Shown here: piece after piece, positions 10,213 through 21,829 of the stretch
How positions within the stretch are numbered: the first letter of the stretch is position 1
Layout of the letters: the number at the start of each line of letters is the position of its first letter
Assembly (NCBI RefSeq): GCF_905171765.1
Contig: NC_053392.1
Span: forward strand, 339,233,010 to 339,297,009
DNA: 64,000 nucleotides
DNA from: Bufo bufo
Taxonomy: Eukaryota > Chordata > Amphibia > Anura > Bufonidae
Direction: 5' to 3'
Program-made: the position numbers and the translations under genes
The notes under the pieces: generated by a model
Seen by the model: only the letters and a program-made list of their open reading frames with translations
Told to the model about the DNA's origin: nothing
Database searches by the model: none

Positions 10213-10884
10213 TTGCATTGCATGGCTGTTTTATTGCTGCCCTCCCTTGTGGACTGCTTTGGGACATCCCATGGTGCTGTGTCCCCCAATGCATTCAAGA
10301 GAGAACTGGATTTTTGTACTCGCCGTAAAATCCTTTTCTCGTAGGATGCATTGGGGGACACAGATCCCACCCTTTTTTGGCTAAGTTTTCTGTTGGTCCA
10401 TTCTGGTTTAGGACTTGTTGGCTTACAGTTTTTTCTTGTGCTCCTAGTGCTTTTCTACCTACTGGTTTGCTCCTGCATCTGCAGTGGATATAGCCCAGAT
10501 AGGAGGAGCCAACACATTTTACTTCTAGTGGCAGCTGGGCATATACCCATGCTGCTGTGTCCCCCAATGCATCCTATGAGAAAAGGATTTTACGGTGAGT
10601 ACAAAAATCCAGTTTTCTCAACAGGACCATCCGTTAAACTAGTGCTCTATCTTTAAAATGCTGCAGCTGGGATATCAGGAAATATAGCCAAGGATTAGGC
10701 ACAGCTAGGCTTTATTCATGTTTTTCCAAATAAGGTATCTAAATAAGGACTGCAATTTTTACAGAAATTGTCTCATAAGGATCATAAAGATTGGTCCTGC
10801 CAACCATAGACATTAGTAAATGTATACCGGACATCAATGTTTTGTGAGAACTCTCCACCCTGGAGGATAATAGTTAGATGTGTA

Positions 10885-11420
10885 TGGGGCGCTCTCCAGC
10901 CCTCCTGTGAACTCTGATGCAGCCATCAATGGCAAACAGTGTTCAATGATGAAGGCATATTTTTGCCTTGGTGTAGGAGAGCTGGAGAGCACCCACTGCC
11001 ATCATGCAAAGTGCGGAGACACAAAAAACCAACACCAGTTATCATGGTGCAGGGTGCCATTACCTACCTTGGCCATTCCCATCTGGTATTTATTTAGGGA
11101 ACATTGACCAGTCTTCAGTATGTTCAGGACATTCTGCAACCAGTCCTACTGACTTTTTTTAGTCTGTTAAAAGACCTGGTGTTCCAGCGAGAAAATTATT
11201 TCCCACACACTGCTTGTGCTACACTAAATTCTCTTCAGGGTATCCAGCAGCTCCCCTGGCCAGCTCAATTGCCAGATATCTCCCCCATCCAGGGTGTCTG
11301 AGACTGAATTGGGCAACGACTCTCCCATGCACAGCAGCCAACCACCACCTTGGCCGAATTATGGGTCCAAGGTCTGTGTACAGATAAGGCAGGAACCACA
11401 ATTAACAATAGGTGATTGTC
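10885..11420 (+). pseudogene. Decayed Tc1-type transposase
   Basis: With frame corrections the + strand reads as a Tc1-family DDE transposase: FNDEG near 10940, VIMVQGAITYLGHSHLVF near 11040-11090, TLTSLQYVQDILQPVLL at 11100-11150, FPHTACATLNSLQGIQQL at 11200-11250 and LPWPAQLPDISPIQGV at 11250-11300. The last corresponds to the usual PWPxxSPDLSPIE box, with the final acidic residue changed. Stops and indels are common and the ends are lost. This is a different and older family from the other Tc1 copies in the window. Confidence 0.75.
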
Positions 11421-11642
11421 AAATCTCATCTAGTCTTTCCTTGTACAATGACCTCTGTACAAGTCACAGAGCATGCCTAGAAAACTCTCCCATATAAGTC
11501 AATAGGGTCCCCTCCTGACCCCCATAATAATGTTCAGGAAATAAGATCATAAAATCTACAATCGGAAAATAAAAACTGATTTTAACTAGCAGATAAAATT
11601 TTTGGTAACACATTTCCTCCAATTTCACCCTGCCTCAACATA

Positions 11643-13094
11643 CAGTGCCTTGCAAAAATATTCACCCCCTTGACTTTTTTTCTTGTTTTGGTGCCTCACA
11701 ACCTGGAATTAACATGGATTGTTTGAAGATTTGCATAATTTAATTTACAGAACATGCCCACAACTTTGAAGATGTTTTTTTATTTTTTATTGTGAAGCAA
11801 ACAACAAATAGGACAAAATAACAGAAAAAGTCAATGTGCATAACTATTCACCCCCCCCCCCTAAAGTCAATACTTTGCAGAGCCACCTTTTGCGGCAATC
11901 ACAGCTTTGGATAAGTCTCTATGAGCTTGCCACATTTTACCACTGGGATTTTTGCCCATTCCTCCTTGCAAAACTGCTCCAGCTCCTTCAAGTTGGATAG
12001 TTTGCGCTTGTGAACAGCAACTTTTAAGTCTGACCAGAGATTTTCTATTGCATTGAAATCTGGGCTTTGACTAGGCCATTTCACCACATTTACATGTTTT
12101 CCCTTAAATCACTCAAGTGTTGCTTTAGCAGTGTGTTTGGGATCATTGTCCTCCATTTTAGCCTCAAATCACTCAGAGTGGTACAGGTTTTGCTCAAGAA
12201 TATCCCTGTATTTAGCATCATCCATCTTTCCCTCAACTCTGACCAGTTTCCCAATCCCGGCAGCTGAAAAACATCCTCACAGCATGATGCTGCCACCACC
12301 ATATTTCACGGTGGGGATGGTGTTCTTTGGGTGATGTGATGTGTTGGGTTTGCGCCAGACATAGTGTTTTCTTTGGCTGAAGAGTAAAATTTTTGTCTCA
12401 TCAGACCAGAGCACCTTCCCCCATAAATTTTGGGAGTCTCCCACATGCCTTTTTCGCAAACTCACAACGTGCCTTTTTGTTTTTAGCTGAAAGTAATTGT
12501 TTATTGTTGTCCTATGTACAGATACTCCAGTCTCTGCTGTGGAACTCTGCAGCTTCTCCAGGTTTACCTTAGGTCTCTGTGCTGCCTCTCTGATTAATGC
12601 CCTCCTTGCCCGGTCCGTGAGTTTTGGTGGGCGGCTGTCTCTTGGCAGGTTTGCTGTTGTGCCATGTTTTTTTCCATTTGGTTATTATAGATTTGATGGT
12701 GCTCCTGGGGATCATCAAAGATTTAGATATTTTTTTTACTTGTTTGGAGAGTTCCTTGGTCTTCATGGCAGTGTTTGGTTAGTGATGCCTCTTGCTTAGG
12801 TGTTGCAGCCTCTGGGGCCTTTCAAAAAAGGTGTGTACATGTATTGACAGATCATGTGACACTTAGATTGCACACAGGTGACATAATTTCACTAATTATG
12901 TGACTTCTGAAGGTAATTGGTTGCACCAGAGCTTTTTATGGGCTTCCTAACAAAGGGGGTGAATACATACTCGCATGCCAATTTTCTGTTTTCTATTTCC
13001 AAACAATAGTTTTATTTATATATTTTTCTCTTCACCAACTTAGACTATTGTGTTCTGATCAATCACATAAAATTCAGATTAACAAAACATTGAA
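11643..13094 (-). mobile_element. Decayed Tc1 transposon
   Basis: The left end is TA followed by CAGTGCCTTGCAAAAATATT, a common Tc1 terminus. Related sequence (GGGGGTGAATACATACTCGC) is at 12955, but the outermost right end is missing. The minus strand carries transposase fragments in several frames: a helix-turn-helix part ([20 protein letters not shown], near 12740-12680), the first DDE box ([10 protein letters not shown], near 12410) and the last box (MVKWPSQSPDFNAIENLW, 12087-12034). Many stops and frameshifts make it inactive. Confidence 0.85.
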
Positions 13095-13946
13095 CTTAAA
13101 GGGGTTTTCTCATCTCAGACAATGGGGGGCATATCGCTAGGATATGCCCCCATTGTCTTATAGGTGCAGGTCCCACCACTGGGACCCGCACCTATATCGA
13201 GAAAGGAGCCCCGAAAGTGAACGAGAGCAGGCACCTCGGCTAAATGCCGTGTCGGCGATCGCAGCAAACCGCAGGTCAATTCAGACCTGCGGTTTGCTGC
13301 GCTTTCTGCAGTTTCTGATCCCCGCGAATCAGAAACTTTAACATGCCCAAAATATAGATTTTCCCCCCCCCCCCCCCCCCCCCTGCACCCCTGAGTGATT
13401 TTATGGCAGCGGGTGGTGCAGGGGGGGTTGCGGGAGGCGGGCGTTGCGGCAGGCGGGATCGCGATCCCCGCCCGCCTCCTCTTGAATGATCATTGGTGGA
13501 CAGTGGTATAAACGGCTGACATCTGTGCTTTGATGTCATACGGACCGCGGTATGGAAGAGCAGACGTTAACAGTCGGGAGCTCCCTCCCTCTCTCATCGG
13601 GGGCCTGCTGTGCCTTTGCAGCCCCCAGACAGGACGGGGTCACAGAGGGAGGGAGCCCCCCTCCTTACCCTTCCCCGTCTGCGCAGTTGTGGCCACAACT
13701 GAGTAGACGGGGAAGGTTCCCATGACAACAGGACGCCTTCTCAGGCATCCTGCTGTCCATGGTGCTGAACAGATCTGTGCTAAAGGCATAGATCTGTTCA
13801 GACAAAGTGTAAGTATAATACAGTACAATACACTATATAGTGTACCCTATTATACAGACATCAGACCCACTGGATCTTCAAGAACCAAGTGGGTCTGGGT
13901 CAAAAAAAGTGAAAAAAGTAAAGTTAAAAAAATAAACACATTTTAA
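13095..13946. other. Repeat debris with perfect hairpin
   Basis: This stretch is fragments of interspersed repeats without coding potential. It includes a perfect 17-base stem at 13261-13300 (GCAGCAAACCGCAGGTC and its inverse), an inverted pair around CCCCGTCTGCGCAGTTGTGG (13674-13712), and a C run near 13362-13382. I recognise no gene. Confidence 0.5.
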
Positions 13947-14399
13947 CCACCTCAGCCCCCAGTGCTTAAACACCCTGAAAGACCAGGCCACTTTTTACAC
14001 TTCTGACCTACACTACTTTCACCGTTTATTGCTCGGTCATGCAACTTACCACCCAAATGAATTTTACCTCCTTTTCTTCTCACTAATAGAGCTTTCATTT
14101 GGTGGTATTTCATTGCTGCTGACATTTTTACTTTTTTTGTTATTAATCGAAATTTAACGATTTTTTTGCAAAAAAATGACATTTTTCACTTTCAGTCGTA
14201 AAATTTTGCAAAAAAAAACGAGATCCATATAGAAATTTTGCTCTAAATTTATAGTTCTACATGTCTTTGATAAAAAAAAAATGTTTGGGTAAAAAAAAAT
14301 GGTTTGGGTAAAAGTTATAGCGTTTACAAACTATGGTACAAAAATGTGAATTTCCGCTTTTTGAAGCAGCTCTGACTTTCTGAGCACCTGTCATGTTTC

Positions 14400-15640
14400 C
14401 TGAGGTTCTACAATGGCCAGACAGTACAAACACCCCACAAATGACCCCATTTCGGAAAGTACACACCCTAAGGTATTCGCTGATGGGCATAGTGAGTTCA
14501 TAGAACTTTTTATTTTTTGTCACAAGTTAGCGGAAAATGATGATTTTTTTTTTTTTTTTTTCCATACAAAGTCTCATATTCCACTAACTTGTGACAAAAA
14601 ATAAAAACTTCTATGAACTCACTATGCCCATCACGAAATACCTTGGGGTCTCTTCTTTCCAAAATGGGGTCACTTGTGGGGTAGTTATACTGCCCTGGCA
14701 TTCTAGGGGCCCAAATGTGTGGTAAGGAGTTTGAAATCAAATTCTGTAAAAAATTACCTGTGAAATCCGAAAGGTGCTCTTTGGAATATGGGCCCCTTTG
14801 CCCACCTAGGCTGCAAAAAAGTGTCACACATCTGGTATTGCCGTACTCAGGAGAAGGTGGGGAATGTGTTTAGGGGTGTCATTTTACATATACCCATGCT
14901 GGGTGAGATAAATATCTTGGTCAAATGCCAACTTTGTATAAAAAAATGGGAAAAGTTGTCTTTTGCCAAGATATTTCTCTCACCCAGCATGGGTATATGT
15001 AAAATGACACCCCAAAACACATTCCCCAACTTCTCCTGAGTACGGCGATACCAGATGTGTGACACTTTTTTGCAGCCTAGATGCGCAAAGGTGCCCAAAT
15101 TCCTTTTAGGAGGGCATTTTTAGACATTTGGATACCAGACTTCTTCTCACGCTTTGGGGCCCCTAGAATGCCAGGGCAGTATAAATACCCCACATGTGAC
15201 CCCATTTTGGAAAGAAGACACCCCAAGGTATTCAATGAGGGGCATGGCGAGTTCATAGAATTTTTTTTTTTTTGGCACAAGTTAGCGGAAATTGATATTT
15301 TTAATTTTTTTCTCACAAAGTCTCCCGTTCCGCTAACTTGGGACAAAAATTTCAATCTTTCATGGACTCAATATGCCCCTCACGGAATACCTGGGGGTGT
15401 CTTCTTTCCGAAATGGGGTCACATGTGGGGTATTTATACTGCCCTGGCATTCTAGGGGCCCTAAAGCATGAGAAGAAGTCTGGAATATAAATGTCTAAAA
15501 AATTTTACGCATTTGGATTCCGTGAGGGGTATGGTGAGTTCATGTGAGATTTTATTTTTTTACACAAGTTAGTGGAATATGAGACTTTGTAAGAAAAAAA
15601 AAAAAAAATTCCGCTAACTTGGGCCAAAAAAATGTCTGAA
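14400..15640. repeat. Alternating-orientation repeat array
   Basis: A unit containing GACCCCATTT, GCATAGTGAGTTCATAGAA and CACAAGTTAGCGGAA appears repeatedly in alternating orientation: forward at about 14410-14540, inverted at 14580-14710, a second motif pair at 14790-14900 and 14970-15090, forward again at 15140-15300, inverted at 15320-15470, forward at 15510-15560. The stretch would fold into several hairpins. Open frames over it are by-products of the repeat. Confidence 0.75.
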
Positions 15641-16115
15641 TGGAGCCTTACAGAGGGGTGATCAATGACAGGGGGGGTGATCAATGACAGGGGGGGTGAT
15701 CAGGGAGTCTATATGGGGTGATCACCACAGTCATTGATCATGCCCCTGTAAGGCTTCATTCAGACGTCCGGATGCGTTTTGCGGATCGGATCCATCTATC
15801 AGTGCATCCGTAAAAATCATGCGGACAGCTGAATGGAGCTTTACAGGGGGGTAATCAATGACAGGGGGGTAATCAATGACAGGGGGGTGATCAGGGAGTC
15901 TATATGGGGTGATCACCACAGTCATTGATCACGCCCCTGTAAGGCTTCATTCAGACGTCCGGATGCGTTTTGCGGATCCGATCCATCTATCAGTGGATCC
16001 GTAAAAATCATGCGGACGTCTGAATGGAGCTTTACAGGGGGTTGATCAATGACAGGGGGGTAATCAATGACAGGGGGGTGATCAGGGAGTCTATATGGGG
16101 TGATCAGGGGCTAAT
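15637..16115. repeat. ~192-bp tandem repeat with nested short repeats
   Basis: Units start at 15637, 15830 and 16021 with TGAATGGAGCYTTACAG. Each unit contains two or three copies of a short GATCAATGACAGGGGGG-type repeat, and the first two also hold an inner segment ACGTCCGGATGCGTTTTGCG. The last unit is partial. Confidence 0.8.
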
Positions 16116-16183
16116 AAGGGGTTAATAAGTGACGGGGGGGGGGGTGTAGTGTAGTGTAGTGGTGCTTGGTGCTACTTTACTGA

Positions 16184-16353
16184 GCTACCTGTGTCCTCTG
16201 GTGGTCGATCCAAACAAAGGGGACCACCAGAGGACCAGGTAGCAGGTATATTAGACGCTGTTATCAAAACAGCGTCTAATATACCTGTTAGGGGTTAAAA
16301 AAAAACACATCTCCAGCCTGCCAGCGAACGATCGCCGCTGGCAGGCTGGAGAT
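16184..16353. repeat. Three consecutive strong hairpins
   Basis: Three stems follow each other: 16184-16244 (GTCCTCTGGTGGTC and its inverse), 16243-16287 (CAGGTATATTAGACGCTGTT and its exact inverse) and 16309-16353 (ATCTCCAGCCTGCCAGCG and its inverse). They lie near the right terminus of the TTAA element, where piggyBac relatives often have subterminal inverted repeats. Confidence 0.7.
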
Positions 16354-16511
16354 CAACTCTCTTACCTTCCGTTCCTGTGAGCGCGCGCGCCTGTGTGCGC
16401 GCGTTCACAGGAAATCTCGGCCATCGCGAGATGACGCATATATGCGTGACTCTGCGCAGGGCTGCCACCTCCGGAACGCGATCCTGCGTTAGGCGGTCCG
16501 GAGGTGGTTAA

Positions 16512-17045
16512 ACTGAATAAAAATAAAATACACTACACATATTGGGTATCGCCGCGTCCGTAACAACCTGATCTATAAAACGGTCATGTTACTTTCCCTG
16601 CACGGTGAACGCCATAAAAATAAAAACTATGAGAAAATTGAAATTTTGCCCACCTTACTTCCCAAAAAAGGTAATAAAAGTGATCAAAAAGTCGCATGTA
16701 CGCCAAAATAGTACCAATCAAACCGTCATCTCATCCCGCAAAAATCATGCCCTACCCAAGATAAACGCCCAAAAACTGAAAAAACTACGGAAACACTAAA
16801 ACATGAGGGGTTTTTTTGTTTCAAAAATGAAATCATTGTGTAAAACTTACATAAATGACCACCGTAAAAAAATAAAAACGGTGTAAAAAAAGCCATTTTT
16901 TGTCATCTTGCGTCCCAAAAAGTGTAATAGCGAGCGATAAAAGTCATATGCACCCCAAAATAGTGCCAATCAAACCGTCATCTCATCCTACAAAAAGAGA
17001 CCCTACTTAAGATAATCGCCCAAAAACTATGGCTCTTAGACTATA
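16512..17045. repeat. AT-rich interspersed repeat, left of the DD37E transposon
   Basis: It contains TATTGGGTATCGCCGCGTCC and GTGAACGCCATAAAAATAAA, phrases repeated within the window at 18433-19260 and, inverted, near 40795-40860. It was split by the insertion at 17046. No coding potential was seen. Confidence 0.6.
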
Positions 17046-18432
17046 CAGGGAGTGCAGAATTATTAGGCAAGTTGTATTTTTGAGGATTAATTTTATTATT
17101 GAACAACCATGTTCTCAATGAACCCAAAAAACTCATTAATATCAAAGCTGAATATTTTTGGAAGTAGTTTTTAGTTTGTTTTTAGTTTTAGCTATTTTAG
17201 GGGGATATCTGTGTGTGCAGGTGACTATTACTGTGCATAATTATTAGGCAACTTAACAAAAAACAAATATATACCCATTTCAATTATTTATTTTTACCAG
17301 TGAAACCAATATAACATCTCAACATTCACAAATATACATTTCTGACATTCAAAAACAAAACAAAAACATATCAGTGACCAATATAGCCACCTTTCTTTGC
17401 AAGGACACTCAAAAGCCTGCCATCCATGGATTCTGTCAGTGTTTTGATCTGTTCACCATCAACATTGCGTGCAGCAGCAACCACAGCCTCCCAGACACTG
17501 TTCAGAGAGGTGTACTGTTTTCCCTCCTTGTAAATTTCACATTTGATGATGGACCACAGGTTCTCAATGGGGTTCAGATCAGATGAACAAGGAGGCCATG
17601 TCATTAGATTTTCTTCTTTTATACCCTTTCTTGCCAGCCACGCTGTGGAGTACTTGGACGCGTGTGATGGAGCATTGTCCTGCATGAAAATCATGTTTTT
17701 CTTGAAGGATGCAGACTTCTTCCTGTACCACTGCTTGAAGAAAGTGTCTTCCAGAAACTGGCAGTAGGACTGGGAGTTCAGCTTGACTCCATCCTCAACC
17801 CGAAAAGGCCCCACAAGCTCATCTTTGATGATACCAGCCCAAACCAGTACTCCACCTCCACCTTGCTGGCGTCTGAGTCGGACTGGAGCTCTCTTCCCTT
17901 TACCAATCCAGCCACGGGCCCATCCATCTGGCCCATCAAGACTCACTCTCATTTCATCAGTCCATAAAACCTTAGAAAAATCAGTCTTGAGATATTTCTT
18001 GGCCCAGTCTTGACGTTTCAGCTTGTGTGTCTTGTTCAGTGGTGGTCGTCTTTCAGCCTTTCTTACCTTGGCCATGTCTCTGAGTATTGCACACCTTGTG
18101 CTTTTGGGCACTCCAGTGATGTTGCAGCTCTGAAATATGGCCAAACTGGTGGCAAGTGGCATCTTGGCAGCTGCACGCTTGACTTTTCTCAGTTCATGGG
18201 CAGTTATTTTGCGCCTTGGTTTTTCCACACGCTTCTTGCGACCCTGTTGACTATTTTGAATGAAACGCTTGATTGTTCGATGATCACGCTTCAGAAGCTT
18301 TGCAATTTTAAGAGTGCTGCATCCCTCTGCAAGATATCTCACTATTTTTTTACTTTTCTGAGCCTGTCAAGTCCTTCTTTTGACCCATTTTGCCAAAGGA
18401 AAGGAAGTTGCCTAATAATTCTGCACTCCCTG
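17046..18432 (-). mobile_element. Tc1/mariner DD37E transposon, nearly intact
   Basis: The element has CAGGGAGTGCAGAATTATTA at the left and its inverse at the right, flanked by TA at 17044-17045 and 18433-18434 (the TA target duplication of this superfamily). It is 1387 bp long and holds one long transposase frame on the minus strand. The D-to-E spacing of 37 residues fits the DD37E lineage of Tc1-like transposons that I associate with the TRT type; this assignment is from memory and untested. Confidence 0.9.
17371..18342 (-). CDS. Tc1-like DD37E transposase (N-terminus broken)
   Basis: A 323-residue open frame. It has an N-terminal helix-turn-helix region (TLKIAKLLKRDHRTIKRFIQ, about 10-29), a basic linker (RKKRVEKPRRK, about 35-45) and the catalytic core: first D at 129 (VLWTDEM), second D at 222 (IFMQDNAPSH) and E at 260 (DLNPIENLW), so 37 residues separate the last two. 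A glycine-rich box (QQGGGG, about 159-164) precedes VLVWAG. The likely original start is the ATG at 18388 (MGQKKDLTG), but 12 codons on a stop in an A-run, with a frame change, separates it from the frame listed here. The protein therefore probably lacks about 17 N-terminal residues. It would cut and paste its own ends; current activity is doubtful. Confidence 0.85.
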   Translation of the reverse strand: MRYLAEGCSTLKIAKLLKRDHRTIKRFIQNSQQGRKKRVEKPRRKITAHELRKVKRAAAKMPLATSLAIFQSCNITGVPKSTRCAILRDMAKVRKAERRPPLNKTHKLKRQDWAKKYLKTDFSKVLWTDEMRVSLDGPDGWARGWIGKGKRAPVRLRRQQGGGGVLVWAGIIKDELVGPFRVEDGVKLNSQSYCQFLEDTFFKQWYRKKSASFKKNMIFMQDNAPSHASKYSTAWLARKGIKEENLMTWPPCSSDLNPIENLWSIIKCEIYKEGKQYTSLNSVWEAVVAAARNVDGEQIKTLTESMDGRLLSVLAKKGGYIGH

Positions 18433-18434
18433 TA

Positions 18435-19260
18435 GAGACACTAACATTTTTTTTGTTTCAAAAATGAAATCATTGTGTAAAACTTACATAAATAAAAAAA
18501 ATTGTATTCATATTGGGTATCGGCCCGTCCGTGACAACCTGCTCTATAAAATTACCACATGATCTAACCTGTCAGATGAATGTTTTAAATAACAAAAAAA
18601 GAGCCAAAAAAGCTATTTCTTGTTACCTTGCCGCACAAAAAGTGTAATATAGAGCAACCAAAAATCATATGTACCCTAAACTGCCACCCTATCCCGTAGT
18701 TTCTAAAATGGGGTCACTTTTTTGGAGTTTTTACTCTAGGGGTGCATCAGGGGGGCTTCAAATGGGACATGGTGTCAAAAAACCAGTCCAGCAAAATCTG
18801 CCTTCCAAAAACCATACGGCGCACCTTTCCCTCTACGTCCTACTGTGTGCCCGTACAGTAGTTTACGGCCACATATGGGGTGTTTCTGCAAACTACAGAA
18901 TCGGGGCAATAAATATAGCATTTTGTTTGGCTGTTAACCCTTGCTTTGTTACTGGAAAAAATAGATTAAAATGGAAAATTTGCCCAAAAATTTAATTTTA
19001 TCACCATTTGCCATTAACTCCTGTGGAACACCTAAAGGGTTAACAACGTTTGTAAAATCTGTTTTGAATACCTTGAGGGGTGTAGTTTCTAGAATGGGGT
19101 CATTTTTGGGTGGTTTCTATTATGTGAGCCTCACAAAGTGACTTCAGACCTGAACTGGTCCATAAAAAGTGGGATTTGGAAAATTTCTGAAAAATTTCAA
19201 AATTGGCTTCTAAACTTCTAAGCTATGTAACATCCCCAGAAAGACACTATAAGGAACTTT
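18435..19260. repeat. AT-rich interspersed repeat, right of the DD37E transposon
   Basis: It continues the repeat interrupted at 17046 and shares long stretches with 40371-40740, such as GGGTGCATCAGGGG, CTTCAAATGGGACATGGTG and CACATATGGGGTGTTTCTG. It is non-coding. Confidence 0.6.
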
Positions 19261-19573
19261 CCTGGTGTGCTGTTGTCCAGGAAGCCGCCTGAGCCCTTTT
19301 CATAGCTGCCAGCCAGGTAAGTAATGTTCTCGCACTCCCAGAGTTAACGATGGGATGAAGTACTTATGTACCTGGCTGGTGGCCACAGGTGCCCTTCAGA
19401 CTCCTGAATTCAACTGTATTGCCATCCAGTTTCAACGAGTTAGAGGGCAGTGTGTGGCAGCTGACACTGGCCACCACAAAGAGGTAGCTTCTGGGGTACT
19501 ATTTTGTGCTGCTGGGGCATTCTTTTGTCATGTGCTGTGGTATTTGGCCTTCTGGAGCGGTATTTTGTGCATT

Positions 19574-19840
19574 AAGGGTCCTTTAACACGACCGTAAGTG
19601 TTCTGCGCATCTGCAAAACACGGACACCAGCAATGTGCGTTCTGCATTTTGCGGACCGCACATCGCCGGCACTTAATAGAAAATGCCTATTCTTGTCCGC
19701 AATTGCGGACTAGAATAGGACATGTTCTATTTTTTTCGGGAACGAATTGCGGACCCGGAAGTGCGGATCCGCAATTCTGGATCCGGGCAGCACATCGTGC
19801 GGCCCCATAGAAATGAATGGGTCGTGTGAATGGACCCTAA
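19574..19840. repeat. Hairpin MITE (AAGGGTCC ends)
   Basis: The ends AAGGGTCCTTTAACACGACC and GTGTGAATGGACCCTAA are inverse. The interior is rich in TTGCGGACC/GGATCCGCAA and contains AATAGGACATGTTCTA. A second copy in the opposite orientation lies at 57745-58050. Confidence 0.7.
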
Positions 19841-21081
19841 TATGGTATTGTTTTCTCCTTCTACTTGTGTTGGTCCTGCCTTCTGTCAATTTGGACCCTG
19901 CTACAACATAGGGCCACTTTAAACTTTTTTCGAGGGCCACTTTGTTTTCAGTCCGCTCCTGGATGCAGACCCCAGATTATTAGCAACAAAAAAAACTCAA
20001 ACGTCCAGCAAACATGCCTCATTAGCTAGCACAGGAAGCCAAAATGTATCAAGTTTCCAAGGAACAACCCCCCCCCTCACCCCTCCAACAAAATTGGATC
20101 TTGCCTCTATCACCACAAGCAAAATCCAGCGAACTACAAGTGAGATTCCACTCTAGTAATCAAAATACTCGGCTCAGCATTGGCAATTATTAGATCAGTC
20201 TGGGATAAATATGGATGAGACACTGAGAAACATGAAAGCCATCTCTCAGCTGGAAATCAAAGTTGAAATTAATCATCTAAATTAAAGTTAATGAGACACT
20301 CAAAAGCTTTGAACAACTGAAGGAGGAGTTTAGCCTCACTAATACTTACTTTTACCAGTACCTACAGTTATGCCACACCTTGGCAGTGCAGGGGATGGTA
20401 ACTGATACTGATCTTACCATACAGGCTTCTATGATGGCTGAGCAGATTAGAAAATGGGGGTAGACGTAAGGGAGTGATCTATCAGGAGCGCTTTCCACTA
20501 ACCGTAAGTGAAAAGTGGTCTTGAGATGTAGGTCCCTTAACCGATTCACAATGGTCGGAGGTGCTATCCTGGGGTCCCTTGCTATCATTGTGTGAGACGC
20601 ACACTCACAGCTGTATCTGATACATAGGGTATACAGGACACCCATGTTCCTTCATAGGCTGGGTATACGTGATGCATCTAATTGCCCTAAATGTGTGATC
20701 CCTGAAACACACACAATCCATATATTTTGGGAATGTCTTAGGCACTTTCTGGCGAGCAATACTGGATATTATTTTTGAGGTATATAAAATTAGACTTCTA
20801 GTTGAGCCATTGACATGTATATTGGGCCTATTACAAGATGAATTCACAGAGGGTCTTAGTATTGGTATAAGTAGACTACTATATCAGGCTAGGAAACTAA
20901 TAGCCAAATATTGGATCAGTACCAATGTACCAACTGAACAGGAGTTCATTGCATGTATGAATGTGATAATTGGGCTAGAGAGAGGAGTATACTATAAAAG
21001 AGGAACTATTCAAAGATCGAGTCTATATGGGGAACATGGCTCACAGCGCCATGACTCCCCTCAGGGCGCCTTCTATCTATC

Positions 21082-21492
21082 CTAGACTATAGAATACCCA
21101 ATCAGGGGGATATAGGGAATTAAAACTTAACCTTTACTAATACCATAAAAATCACGCCACACCAAAAAGACATACAAATCATTATATAAACGATCACCAA
21201 AACTGTAGCAGATTGCAGCACACTTTTCCATTGGAATTCGTGAATGATCTACATTCCACGAAGGACCTACTACGTTCGGATTGGTGAGATTGTTCCTTTT
21301 TATTCCCCTCTTACCATGTTTTATGGGCCCTACAATACTACACAGTGTGCTACAATCTGCTACAGTTTAGGTGATTGTTTATATAACTGTGATTTGTATG
21401 TCTTTTTAGTGTGGCGCGATTTTTATGGTATTACTAGTAAAGGTTCAGTTTTAATTCCCTATATTCCCCTGATTGGGGATTCTATAGTCTAG
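21082..21492. repeat. Inverted repeat with ~140-bp arms
   Basis: The left arm starts CTAGACTATAGAATACCC and the right arm ends with its near inverse (GGGGATTCTATAGTCTAG). The arms also share TACAAATCATTATATAAAC and GCTACAATCTGCTACAG-type segments, separated by a spacer of about 120 bases. It lies directly after the ORF2-like sequence of the + strand LINE. Confidence 0.7.
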
Positions 21493-21829
21493 TATTGATT
21501 TGGGAGTGCATAGGAGAGCCACCATCAGTCTCTTTTATCTACTGTTTTTCCGCCTTCTATTTATCTAATTGGGGGGAGGTGCCGTTAGGTATTGACAAAA
21601 AGGAGATAATTTAGCTTTGTCGGAACATAGGACAGACCTGTGATAAGAAATATTGCATTACAAAACGGGAAAGTAGAGGGATATAAGGTCAATACGGCAT
21701 GGTGCGGTTCAGAGTAGGGAGGGGGAAGGGGTTATATAATTGTGTTCAGTCTTTGACCAATGCTGTACCCAATTAGGGTGTATATATATGTTTACATATG
21801 TAAATCTATTGTAGTAAGGTGAACAGAAA

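Larger units (their letters stand above)
8665..10612 (+). mobile_element. DIRS retrotransposon copy B (gag plus half recombinase)
   Basis: The right terminus is clear: TGTGTCCCCCAATGCATCCT near 10556 runs to GTACAAAAATCCAG, and an internal complementary region at about 10274-10370 contains both terminal sequences in inverse form (GGATTTTTGTACTCGCCGTA, then GATGCATTGGGGGACACAG). The left inverted repeat is not found, so the element is 5'-truncated. It codes for gag (9131-9510) joined directly to the catalytic half of the recombinase (9511-10212). No reverse transcriptase or RNase H is present. It is younger than copy A: long stretches of both genes are still open. Confidence 0.85.
13947..16507. 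repeat. Large TTAA-flanked non-autonomous element
   Basis: TTAA at 13943-13946 is followed by CCACCTCAGCCCCC, and GGTCCGGAGGTGG is followed by TTAA at 16508-16511. The TTAA duplications and short inverted tips fit the piggyBac superfamily, though only about seven terminal bases mirror each other. The interior contains an alternating inverted array (14400-15640), a 192-bp tandem array (15637-16115) and three strong hairpins near the right end. No transposase is encoded. Confidence 0.6.

Noticed and set aside
14257..15455. Several 80-124-codon frames on both strands
   Set aside because: They are similar to each other because they read the alternating inverted array; no protein family.
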